A stretch of 15,762 nt of DNA from Candidatus Moraniibacteriota bacterium (lineage in GTDB: Bacteria > Patescibacteriota > Minisyncoccia > Moranbacterales > UBA9337). Positions 6,932 to 13,188 of the stretch are shown here, in pieces. Position numbers and translations under genes: made by a program. The stretch spans positions 1-15,762 of the forward strand of contig DNVQ01000021.1 in NCBI GenBank assembly GCA_003507475.1, read 5' to 3'. The notes under the pieces were generated by a model. The model was given only the letters and a program-made list of their open reading frames with translations, ran no database searches and was not told the origin of the DNA. Each line of letters begins with the position of its first letter. Positions within the stretch are counted from its first letter, which is position 1.

Positions 6932-7435
6932 TTACCTATAAATTGCAATAATCTGACGAATTATTAGTTCATTGGGTTTGATATATTTTCCAGTAAAATC
7001 AAACCAGACGGTCATAAAATCCTCTTTGTCTAATTTTCTCATGCCACCAGTTTCTGGGTCCTGAAGATAGATATTGTCATCATCCATTCCGCACACTACA
7101 GAATAATGTCCATCTGAGACATCTGCATCCGTATAATCAATTCTACCACGCGTAAACCAATTGACAATAACTGGCACATCTTTATCTAACCATTTTTCTA
7201 TATCTTTAAAACTGCTATTATTTTTTATTTTTACCTTAAATCCTAAACTCTTGGCAGCTTTTTCGATTGCTCGATCATCAGTTCCTAGGTCCTCATCGGT
7301 ACCGCACAGTTTTGCCAATTCTGACTCACCTTTCTCAACTTTATAATAAGAGAGGACGATCTTTAAAGAAGCTGGTCCGCACATTCCAGCATTCAGTGTT
7401 TCTTGAAATGGTTTTACTTTCAACATTTTTTTCAT
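6932..7435 (-). CDS. C39-like (papain-fold) cysteine peptidase, free-standing
   Basis: This 167-residue protein is a single peptidase C39-like domain. Gln11 (oxyanion hole) and Cys19 lie in FQETLNAGMCGPASLKIVLS, His110 in SDGHYSVVCGMD, and Asp126 in YLQDPETGG, so the catalytic set is complete. C39 peptidases normally cut leader peptides after a double glycine as the N-terminal part of an ABC exporter. Here there is no membrane segment or ABC domain, so it acts in the cytoplasm as a stand-alone peptidase or transpeptidase. It starts 12 bases after the ATP-grasp gene ends, so the two are surely cotranscribed. No Shine-Dalgarno sequence is seen, and the leader is AT only. The context suggests trimming, cleaving or transferring a peptide made by the neighbouring ligases. 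That role is inferred. Confidence 0.88.
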   Translation of the reverse strand: MKKMLKVKPFQETLNAGMCGPASLKIVLSYYKVEKGESELAKLCGTDEDLGTDDRAIEKAAKSLGFKVKIKNNSSFKDIEKWLDKDVPVIVNWFTRGRIDYTDADVSDGHYSVVCGMDDDNIYLQDPETGGMRKLDKEDFMTVWFDFTGKYIKPNELIIRQIIAIYR

Positions 7436-7447
7436 ATTTTTTTAAAA

Positions 7448-8791
7448 TTATTTTTTAATTCCCCAAATATCTAATATTTTATCATAAATTTTTAAAGCTT
7501 TTTTTCTAGATTCACCTACTATAATAAATCCGAAGGTTGCCTCTTGTTTATTTAAAATAGAAATAATAGTCCCTTCTTTTTTTCCTTTTATAGGATACAA
7601 TATTTCTTTCATTTTATCCATAGCTTGCTTCTCGTCCAATTCCTTATTTCCGTAACAAAAATTATCTTGAGACATAATAAAATAATTATCTTCCCAATAA
7701 TTACCCAGCAATGTTTTAGCCGTATCGTAAACATGAGTTCCTCCCGTCCTTCTCATATTGGTTTCTATTATATATGGAACATTATTGTTTGATAAAATAA
7801 AATCGATATCAAAAAACCCCCTATAGCCAAGCTCCTGAAACTTCTTTCCAACTTCATTAGATATTTTCAATAATTTATTTCTTGTTTTATTATTTAACAA
7901 ATTTTTTCCTAAAGCCACTCCGAGAAAATCGCCCCCTTTTCCCAAAACTTGATTGCATAAATAAGTAATTTCTGCATCATCATCTGATAAAAATAATTCT
8001 ACAGATGGAGAAGCTCCAGACATTTTTTTATTTGAAACTATATATTCTTCGACAAGAATCAACTCATCACTCCAGATGGAGTCAACTTTAAACTCTTTTT
8101 TGATATATCTTATAACTCCTTCTTTATCATCAAAATCTTCTTTTTTAATAAAAATTGTTCCCCACCCTGATTCTCCAAAATTAGATTTTAAAGCACATGA
8201 ACGATTATTCACATAAAACCATACAGCGACTTTCAGCACTTCCTCATGAGATTTGCATACTATGCTTTCTGGCACATTCTCATGTATGCTCTTAATTCTA
8301 CCGATTTCTATGCGTGAGCCGACCTTTGAATCAAGGTATGATGCAAGCCACACCGATTCTTCAGGGGGCATTTCCATCACATCAAAATCCAATCCTTTGC
8401 TTTTAAAATACTCTGTTAACGATACAAACTTATTTGTTATGCAATAAGGGGTAATTCTTACTCCTGGATTATCTTTGATAATTTGGCAAAGATTTTTCAG
8501 CAGCTCTCTATCTTTCTTTATCGCATCTGATAAACTAATATCAATCTCACCAGGATATAAGTTATCTACATTTTTAAACCCTAAAGCTATTTTGTTTAAA
8601 ATAAAAATTTCTTTTGAAATTTGAAAAGGCGTTATAACAATCTTATTATCACCCTCCCATAATAAAGTCCTATCGCATAAATTATGCTCAATTATAATTC
8701 TGTCTTTTTTTTGCTTATCATTTTCGACTTTATTTATCGTATCTTCAAATGCCTCAGCTATATTGGAAATAATTATTGTTTTAATTTTCAT
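7448..8791 (-). CDS. ATP-grasp ligase resembling PGM1-type peptide ligases
   Basis: I start at the ATG at 8791 (447 residues). A longer frame to 8869 exists but would be translated through the hairpin at 8840-8870. The C-terminal half is an ATP-grasp fold. Lys202 (CALKSNFGESGWG, 200-211, with the Gly-rich loop) and the LVEEYI strand (246-251) bind ATP. Asp328 and Asp330 (FFDIDF), Glu343 and Asn345 (IIETNMRRTGGTH, 341-353) bind Mg. The ending R-R-x-G-G-T-H is like that of PGM1-type ligases, which join a non-protein amino acid to a peptide. The N-terminal 180 residues are not recognised and may bind substrate. The likely reaction is ATP-dependent amide bond formation through an acyl-phosphate. 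It lies third in the four-gene set, 12 bases ahead of the C39-like gene. Confidence 0.85.
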   Translation of the reverse strand: MKIKTIIISNIAEAFEDTINKVENDKQKKDRIIIEHNLCDRTLLWEGDNKIVITPFQISKEIFILNKIALGFKNVDNLYPGEIDISLSDAIKKDRELLKNLCQIIKDNPGVRITPYCITNKFVSLTEYFKSKGLDFDVMEMPPEESVWLASYLDSKVGSRIEIGRIKSIHENVPESIVCKSHEEVLKVAVWFYVNNRSCALKSNFGESGWGTIFIKKEDFDDKEGVIRYIKKEFKVDSIWSDELILVEEYIVSNKKMSGASPSVELFLSDDDAEITYLCNQVLGKGGDFLGVALGKNLLNNKTRNKLLKISNEVGKKFQELGYRGFFDIDFILSNNNVPYIIETNMRRTGGTHVYDTAKTLLGNYWEDNYFIMSQDNFCYGNKELDEKQAMDKMKEILYPIKGKKEGTIISILNKQEATFGFIIVGESRKKALKIYDKILDIWGIKK

Positions 8792-8839
8792 AAAATAAAT
8801 TATTAATAAAAAATATATTAAGCTAGAAATTTTTAAATG

Positions 8840-8879
8840 CATGGATGTCTTAGTAAGAAAGACATCCATGTTTTTTTTT
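8840..8879 (+). terminator. Perfect 12-bp hairpin between the two ATP-grasp genes
   Basis: CATGGATGTCTT (8840-8851) and AAGACATCCATG (8859-8870) enclose a 7-base loop. On the plus strand the stem is followed by nine T residues, the form of an intrinsic terminator. No plus-strand gene ends here. Read on the minus strand it has an A-tract before it and only a weak T-tract (CATTTAAAAATTT) after it. It would be a partial terminator or an mRNA-stabilising stem between the second and third genes of the set. Confidence 0.7.
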
Positions 8880-8887
8880 AGCAGAAA

Positions 8888-9901
8888 CTATCTTACCACT
8901 CCATGCCTCTTCATGGCCAGCAAGATGATTTTTTCAATCAAGTCTTCGAATGTATAGCCCTCAAAACTTGCCATCATGGTAAGTGTATTGTTCAAACCAT
9001 GAGTGTTAGGTCCAATTCCTGGATTATAGTTAACCTCCAGTAAATAGATATTACCATCGGGGTCTATTCTGTAATCCATCCGTGCATAGTCACAGCAGTC
9101 CGATACGACAAATGCCAATTTACTATACTGAACCAACTTTTCGACTATATCCGCGGGGAGTTCAGCACGAACCATTTGTTCTTTTTTACCCCCCCATTTA
9201 TACTCATAGGAGCGTATTTTCTCCAAGTCTGAATTTGCTCCTTCGAAAATAAATTCGAGTGGTGGAAAAACCTCCAAATCTGAGTTATTTCCGATGATGC
9301 CAACTGACACCTCTCTACCAACAATAAATTCTTCAGCCATTACTGGCTGGCTATATCTTTCCAGTGAGTCTTCGATTTTTCGTCTGAGCGAAGTTTCATC
9401 TCCAACTACACTGTCATGATAGATGCCAATACTTGCTTCTTCCCTTACTGGTTTAACAATAAGAGGAAAAGTCAAATTCTTATCCAGTTTTTCTGTAGAG
9501 CTCCGGAAAACTTGATGTTTTGCAGTCGGCAATCCATACGCCATAAGGACAAGCTTGGTTTTTTCTTTATCCATTGTGAAGTGCATATTGTGTGCGGTTG
9601 CCCCAGTAAAGGGGATGCTTAATCCTTCCAGTATGGCTGGCACAACCGTCTCTCTGTTGTTTCCTCCACCAAAAGCTTCGGCAAGATTTAATACAATATC
9701 AAAATCAAGCCATCTTGCTTTCAGATTCTCCCACAGATTGAGGTCAGCCAGCATTGTTTCAACTTGATAACCACGCTCTTTTAGTAGTTGAACCACCAAT
9801 GGAACAATGATTGTTATCTCCTGCTCACAAATCAAATCACTAGGAATACCTTTTTCCAACCTTTCTGCCAAATTGTAAAGAACTAATATTCTCTCTTCCA
9901 T
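8888..9901 (-). CDS. D-Ala-D-Ala-ligase-like ATP-grasp ligase
   Basis: This 337-residue protein has the Ddl domain order. The N-terminal domain carries CEQEIT (25-30), at the place of the SxEHEVS motif whose Glu holds the first D-Ala. The ATP-grasp part shows Lys150 (LIVKPVREEASIGI, with the SxG loop), the hinge AEEFIVGREVSVGI (189-202), and YARMDYRIDPDGNIYLLEVN (272-291) with Asp276, Glu289, Asn291 and NPG (293-295) for Mg and phosphate. It is divergent from housekeeping Ddl. The N-terminal GG turn is absent, and it lies among biosynthesis-like genes instead of mur genes. It may therefore join other amino acids. The start ATG at 9901 has a strong AGGAGGAGGG Shine-Dalgarno sequence. It follows the radical SAM gene by 24 bases, in one operon. 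A true Ddl role remains possible. Confidence 0.88.
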   Translation of the reverse strand: MEERILVLYNLAERLEKGIPSDLICEQEITIIVPLVVQLLKERGYQVETMLADLNLWENLKARWLDFDIVLNLAEAFGGGNNRETVVPAILEGLSIPFTGATAHNMHFTMDKEKTKLVLMAYGLPTAKHQVFRSSTEKLDKNLTFPLIVKPVREEASIGIYHDSVVGDETSLRRKIEDSLERYSQPVMAEEFIVGREVSVGIIGNNSDLEVFPPLEFIFEGANSDLEKIRSYEYKWGGKKEQMVRAELPADIVEKLVQYSKLAFVVSDCCDYARMDYRIDPDGNIYLLEVNYNPGIGPNTHGLNNTLTMMASFEGYTFEDLIEKIILLAMKRHGVVR

Positions 9902-9925
9902 TTCATTCCCTCCTCCTGATTGTTG

Positions 9926-10876
9926 TTATATCAAAACTTCCTTATCCTCAAAATCACTACATCTTGAAAGGTCTATCTTTTTCCAAAAATTCAACGGTAT
10001 TGGTATTTTCCCTTTTCCTGGAACATCAAAAACATGCGTTGGAACAGCAATACCTGATAATTTTTTAGTTAATTCTGTCATTATTTCCTGCTCTTTTTTG
10101 ATATCACAAACAAAAGACTCTAAACCCTTAACATAATCACACCTAAAAATATAATAAGGGATAACTCCCAAAAAATAAATTTCCCTAAATAATTTATCAA
10201 GTATTTCAGTATTATCGTTTATATCTTTGAGAAAAACTGTCTGTGACATCAATATTAAGCCTTTATTTCTCAATTTTTTAATTACCTCTACGCTCTCTCT
10301 TGTCAATTCATCAGGATGATTTATGTGAATTAACATATAGATCGGTAACTCTTTTGAATATTTACTGATAATATTTATTGTCTTTATCAAAATTGGATTA
10401 TCGAACATTTGAGGGCAATGAATAGGCAATCTTGTCCCAATTCTAAGAGATTTAATTGAATCAATTTTAATCAAACCCTCAAGAGCATAATTTAAAACTT
10501 TAGGATTAAATAAGGGGTCTCCGCCACTAAGAATAACCTCTTCAATTTCTTTGTGGTTTAAAATATATTCAAGACCTGCTTTTATATCTTTTTTTGTTAA
10601 ATCGCCACTTTTGCTACCCACTTGTCGTCTCCTTGTGCAAAACTGACAATGTGCTGCACATTCATACGACAACTTCCACAAAACCCTATTTGAATATTTG
10701 TGAACAATACCTCTCACTGGAATAAAATTATCCTCCTTTAAGGGGTCGTGTGAAATAAAATTTCTTTCTGGTGTACTTTTTAATTCACCTGCAATAAACT
10801 GTCTGGAAATAGCGTTACTACCATTTTCTATAAGTTTTTTTAAATGAGGTGTAAGTTTTTCACTAAATGAATTCAT
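9926..10876 (-). CDS. Lysine 2,3-aminomutase family radical SAM enzyme, compact form
   Basis: This 316-residue protein has the radical SAM cluster motif CAAHCQFC (Cys73, 77, 80) followed by TRRR, as in KamA. The SAM-binding LSGGDPL is at 116-122. Other matches are RIGTRLPI (145-152), HINHPDELT (184-192) and YYIFRCDYVKGLE (241-253). The two Asp residues that hold the lysine side-chain amine in KamA are present as Asp247 (RCD) and Asp284 (FDVPGKGKIP), and the PLP lysine is probably Lys290. Glutamate 2,3-aminomutases replace both Asp, so lysine to beta-lysine is the likely reaction. The protein stops where KamA would add its C-terminal Cys-rich zinc site, and the N-terminus is also short. It is first in the four-gene set, directly behind a strong promoter. 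Confidence 0.9.
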   Translation of the reverse strand: MNSFSEKLTPHLKKLIENGSNAISRQFIAGELKSTPERNFISHDPLKEDNFIPVRGIVHKYSNRVLWKLSYECAAHCQFCTRRRQVGSKSGDLTKKDIKAGLEYILNHKEIEEVILSGGDPLFNPKVLNYALEGLIKIDSIKSLRIGTRLPIHCPQMFDNPILIKTINIISKYSKELPIYMLIHINHPDELTRESVEVIKKLRNKGLILMSQTVFLKDINDNTEILDKLFREIYFLGVIPYYIFRCDYVKGLESFVCDIKKEQEIMTELTKKLSGIAVPTHVFDVPGKGKIPIPLNFWKKIDLSRCSDFEDKEVLI

Positions 10877-10907
10877 TTAATTACGTTCTAAAGGAATTGC
10901 GCCTAAA

Positions 10908-10922
10908 ATGATTTCAAATCAT
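10908..10922. promoter_or_regulatory. Possible operator: 15-bp perfect palindrome over the -10 box and start site
   Basis: ATGATTT-C-AAATCAT is a perfect inverted repeat with 7-base arms. It covers most of the -10 box and the expected transcription start of the aminomutase promoter. A repressor bound here would block the promoter. No regulator gene is next to it. Confidence 0.45.
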
Positions 10923-10946
10923 AACATACCCACGACGTTCGGTCAA
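10918..10946 (-). promoter_or_regulatory. Strong promoter of the aminomutase/ATP-grasp/C39 gene set
   Basis: TTGACC (10941-10946) and TATGAT (10918-10923) are each 5 of 6 to consensus with a 17-base spacer. TG sits one base before the -10 box (extended -10). The start would be near 10911, giving a leader of about 35 bases. This is the best promoter in the window. Confidence 0.8.
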
Positions 10947-10996
10947 GCAGCCGTTCGGAAGTTTCAATTAATTTTTAAAATTTTGATTGAAAAGTC

Positions 10997-11038
10997 AGAA
11001 CCAAAAAGAGGCCTAAAACAAGCCTCTTTTTTGGTTCT
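10997..11038 (-). terminator. Terminator downstream of tRNA-Trp
   Basis: AGAACC-A(5)-GAGGC (10997-11012) pairs with GCCTC-T(6)-GGTTCT (11022-11038), a 16-bp stem with one bulge. The U-tract lies inside the lower stem. It separates the tRNA transcript from the aminomutase promoter and could act in both directions. Confidence 0.7.
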
Positions 11039-11049
11039 ATTCTACGGAG

Positions 11050-11120
11050 CACGGGTGGAGAGAATCGAACTCCCGTTATCGGTTTTGGAGACCGACGTAC
11101 TACCACTGTACGACACCCGC
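11050..11120 (-). tRNA. trpT: tRNA-Trp (CCA)
   Basis: A complete cloverleaf of 71 bases. Acceptor GCGGGTG/CACCCGT, D arm GTAC-AGTGGTA-GTAC, anticodon loop CTCCAAA with anticodon CCA (11086-11088), T arm GGGAG-TTCGATT-CTCTC. CCA is not encoded. It lies just after rpmG, as in the common tuf-rpmG-trpT-secE order. Confidence 0.97.
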
Positions 11121-11149
11121 AAAAATTGCCACAAAAAAATTGTGGCAAT
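11121..11149 (-). terminator. Hairpin between rpmG and tRNA-Trp
   Basis: ATTGCCACAA (11125-11134) and TTGTGGCAAT (11140-11149) pair over 10 bp around five bases. On the minus strand TTTTT follows. It starts about six bases after the rpmG stop. It may be a partial terminator or a processing stem, since tRNA-Trp starts directly after it. Confidence 0.6.
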
Positions 11150-11154
11150 CGTGA

Positions 11155-11313
11155 CTACTTTTTCATTTCCTTATGAACAGTATGAGTTTTGCAAGTATTA
11201 CAATGTTTTTTCATTTCCAACTTTTCTTTGATCTTTTTCTTATTTCTCCCAGTGTAATAATTAACATTCTTACAATCACTACATTTCAATTTCACTAAAT
11301 TGTCATTGGCCAT
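11155..11313 (-). CDS. rpmG: 50S ribosomal protein L33
   Basis: A 52-residue basic protein with the two zinc-binding pairs of L33: C11-S-D-C14 and C38-N-T-C41, between them YYTGRNKKK, and the typical end HTVHKEMKK. It binds 23S rRNA near the E site of the large subunit. The ATG at 11313 has no clear Shine-Dalgarno sequence. It lies between tRNA-Thr(GGT) and tRNA-Trp, its usual place next to tuf and secE in many bacteria, although both of those genes are absent here. Confidence 0.95.
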   Translation of the reverse strand: MANDNLVKLKCSDCKNVNYYTGRNKKKIKEKLEMKKHCNTCKTHTVHKEMKK

Positions 11314-11395
11314 ATTTTTCAGCTGATTAGCTTTTTAGTTTATTAGCTTTTTGGGCTGCAAACTAAATTCAAATTAATTCTTAAAATTACATTTT

Positions 11396-11441
11396 CTGAG
11401 CCTGAGACCGTGGATTCCACTAGTGATCTCATCCTAACCAT
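11396..11441 (-). pseudogene. Remnant of tRNA-Thr(GGT), 3' half
   Basis: About 46 bases match the 3' part of the intact tRNA-Thr at 11469-11513 (GAGCCTGAGACCG exact, then the T arm, variable loop and anticodon loop with several changes, ending ATCCTAACCAT). The 5' half is missing, so it cannot fold. It is a decayed tandem copy lying where tuf would be expected. Confidence 0.8.
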
Positions 11442-11471
11442 AAACATGCCCGTTTTGGTTATGAAACCCTG

Positions 11472-11544
11472 AGCCTGAGACCGGGATTGAACCGGTGACC
11501 TCATCCTTACCATGGATGTGCTCTACCAACTGAGCTACCCAGGC
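11472..11544 (-). tRNA. thrT: tRNA-Thr (GGT)
   Basis: A 73-base cloverleaf. Acceptor GCCTGGG/CTCAGGC, D arm with AGCTCAGTTGGTAGAGC, anticodon stem CATCC/GGATG, loop ATGGTAA with anticodon GGT (11509-11511), T arm with GGTTCAATCC. CCA is not encoded. Confidence 0.97.
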
Positions 11545-11588
11545 GAAAATAAATAAACAAATACCAATAATCAACAACCAAATAATAT

Positions 11589-11660
11589 CCAATAACCAAT
11601 TTTAAAATATTATAAACTTGATTATTGAAATTTAGAAATTGAAATTTATTTGGTTATTGG
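11589..11660. repeat. Inverted repeat in the tRNA-Thr/tRNA-Tyr spacer
   Basis: CCAATAACCAA (11589-11599) and TTGGTTATTGG (11650-11660) are perfect 11-base inverted arms about 50 bases apart, in AT-only sequence with many CAATAA/CCAATAA units. The spacer is where tRNA-Gly sits in the common bacterial order. No tRNA-Gly is present. Confidence 0.5.
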
Positions 11661-11687
11661 TGCTTGTATCTTGAATATTATTTTGTG

Positions 11688-11770
11688 TGGGCCGGGACGG
11701 ATTTGAACCGCCGTAGACTAATGTCGTCAGATTTACAGTCTGATGCAATTGACCGCTCTGCCACCGACCC
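11688..11770 (-). tRNA. tyrU: tRNA-Tyr (GTA)
   Basis: An 83-base class II tRNA with a long variable arm. Acceptor GGGTCGG/CCGGCCC, anticodon stem TCAGA/TCTGA, loop CTGTAAA with anticodon GTA (11734-11736), T arm with GGTTCAAATCC, discriminator A. CCA is not encoded. Confidence 0.97.
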
Positions 11771-11910
11771 ACTACTCGCGCCATTGAAAGCGCTTGAATT
11801 TTCAATGTTAAATTTCCAATTTCCAATCAAATCTCAATGACATAATTAAAAAATTAATACATTAAAAATTCATTAAAAATTAAAAATTTTAAATTTAAAA
11901 TTCTATGAGT

Positions 11911-11978
11911 GAGCCACCTGCTCGCCTCGCTGAAGCTACTGCGAAGCGGGTCGGACTCGGACCCGACGACCTATTTAC
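11911..11978 (-). pseudogene. Remnant of tRNA-Thr(TGT) split by a 30-bp hairpin insertion
   Basis: GAGCCACCTG (11911-11920) and TCGGACTCGGACCCGACGAC onwards (11951-11978) match the 3' acceptor and T-arm/variable region of the intact tRNA-Thr at 12020-12092. Between them sits a 30-base GC-rich insert (11921-11950). The 5' half is lost. The stretch from 11771 to 11910 is low-complexity AT sequence with nothing I can name. Confidence 0.75.
11921..11950. repeat. Small GC-rich hairpin element inside a broken tRNA
   Basis: The insert contains CTCGCTGAAGCTACTGCGAAG, whose ends can pair (CTTCGC with GCGAGG). Related strings occur next to lysS at 5158-5186 (both hairpin ends) and more weakly near 3385-3398. 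It looks like a dispersed mini-repeat. Confidence 0.55.
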
Positions 11979-12019
11979 GTTGCGTCAAAAAATATGCTTG
12001 TAAATATTACCATGGCTCG

Positions 12020-12092
12020 AGCCACCTGTCGGGCTCGGACCGACGACCTACTGTTTACAAAACAGTTGCTCTACCAACTGAGCTAAGGTGGC
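12020..12092 (-). tRNA. thrU: tRNA-Thr (TGT)
   Basis: A 73-base cloverleaf. Acceptor GCCACCT/AGGTGGC, D arm AGCTCAGTTGGTAGAGC, anticodon stem ACTGT/ACAGT, loop TTTGTAA with anticodon TGT (12057-12059), T arm with GGTCCGAGCC. CCA is not encoded. It is first in the tRNA run. Confidence 0.97.
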
Positions 12093-12147
12093 TAATTAAA
12101 TTTTACTCGACTATCTTAATACTGCTGTTTTAATCTTGCTTTACCTC

Positions 12148-12192
12148 CGTCTCCGCCAAATGGCGGATTGCGGATGAGCTAAGGTGGCTAAT
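12148..12192 (-). pseudogene. 5' fragment of tRNA-Thr(TGT) next to a GGCGGA hairpin
   Basis: TGAGCTAAGGTGGCTAAT (12175-12192) is an exact 18-base copy of the 5' end and flank of tRNA-Thr (12079-12096). Where the rest of the D arm should be there is a hairpin repeat (TCCGCC at 12151-12156 pairing with GGCGGA at 12162-12167). So a duplicated tRNA start has been replaced by a small element. Confidence 0.75.
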
Positions 12193-12271
12193 ATTTCAAA
12201 CTTTAGTCTATTTGCACAATAAAAAACAAATACTTATCCAGTCTAATACAAAAATAAATAATTGTAAACAC

Positions 12272-13024
12272 TTAAAACTTCTTTTTCTTAAAGCGACTCA
12301 ATTTATTTTTGGCGCTTATACTTTGAGGATTAAGCTTAATAACCTGTTTATAACAAGCCTCAGCATCCACATAGTTTTCCTGACTTACATAGTAATCTCC
12401 CAATCTCTCATAAGCTTCAATATCTCGAGGATCAGAAGCAATTCTCTCCACTAAAATACTTTCTAGCTCCTCTTTTCTTTCTTCCGGATATGTAACTTTC
12501 TTACTTATCATCACCCGCTCTTCTCTCAGTTTCATCACATCTGTATCATTATTGTTGATATCTTCTTGTTTTTTATTTCTAGAAAAAATTCTTTTAATTT
12601 TACCTGGATTATTATTTTTAGTTAAATCCATGGAAGTGTTGTTTTTCTTTTCGCTCTCTTCTTCGAAAACTTTTTCCAAAATATCATCCTTTTTTTCAAC
12701 CAAGCTCTCCAATCCGATTTCTTCGAAATCTTTCTTATCTAAATCTGATTCAATTTTATTTTTCTTACTCTTTATGAAAGTTAGCTTCTCTTCTAAGCGG
12801 TTATGCATCTTTAAAGATAGCACTTTAAAAATATGGGCGATTTTTTCCAAAAAGTGCAGCCATTTGCTCTTTACCTCCATAGATAACCTACTTTGAATTT
12901 CGGCCTCTTCCCCTTTTTCAATTTCTTTAGCGATATCAAGAGATCTCCGTGAAATCAAAAAAATAACCAGCGCCAAGCTTACAACTATAATTATTGGAGG
13001 TAAAACAAAATACAAATAAAACAT
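12272..13024 (-). CDS. Membrane-anchored TPR protein
   Basis: This 250-residue protein starts with one hydrophobic helix (about 3-25) followed by Arg-Arg, so the N-terminus spans the membrane and the bulk is probably cytoplasmic. The middle (about 35-180) is highly charged and coiled-coil-like or disordered, with many Lys and Glu. The end (about 196-243) has tetratricopeptide repeats (DPRDIEAYERLGDYYVSQEN and YVDAEACYKQVIKLNPQS). TPRs bind other proteins. It is the last protein gene of the rpsB-tsf-ricT run and ends about 180 bases before tRNA-Thr. No partner can be named. The 164-base gap before it (13025-13188) holds only AT-rich sequence with a small CCTA/TAGG hairpin near 13108. Confidence 0.85.
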   Translation of the reverse strand: MFYLYFVLPPIIIVVSLALVIFLISRRSLDIAKEIEKGEEAEIQSRLSMEVKSKWLHFLEKIAHIFKVLSLKMHNRLEEKLTFIKSKKNKIESDLDKKDFEEIGLESLVEKKDDILEKVFEEESEKKNNTSMDLTKNNNPGKIKRIFSRNKKQEDINNNDTDVMKLREERVMISKKVTYPEERKEELESILVERIASDPRDIEAYERLGDYYVSQENYVDAEACYKQVIKLNPQSISAKNKLSRFKKKKF

Positions 13025-13188
13025 TTTTTTATACCAAATTAAATTAACGCTTTTTCATAAGAAAATTTTATAATTTTGAGCGAAACAAAGAAAAAATGTT
13101 GATACCTATAAAATAGGATGAAATATTTTTTCTCTTGTTACATCCGAAATTATATAATTTACTGAGGAATGGTTAATTGAATTTGGTA

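Noticed and set aside
6748..6948. Minus-strand 66-codon ORF after the C39-like gene, considered as a precursor peptide
   Set aside because: It overlaps the end of the C39-like gene, runs through the terminator hairpin, lacks a ribosome site and has no double-glycine leader or Cys pattern.
9926..10876. EpmB (EF-P beta-lysylation) identity, suggested by size and by lysS in the window
   Set aside because: The C-terminal HVFDVPGKGKIP is KamA-like, not EpmB-like. LysRS here is full length (not EpmA), 5 kb away and in its own unit, and no efp gene is present.
11632..11826. 64-codon minus-strand ORF
   Set aside because: It spans tRNA-Tyr entirely and is an artefact of it.
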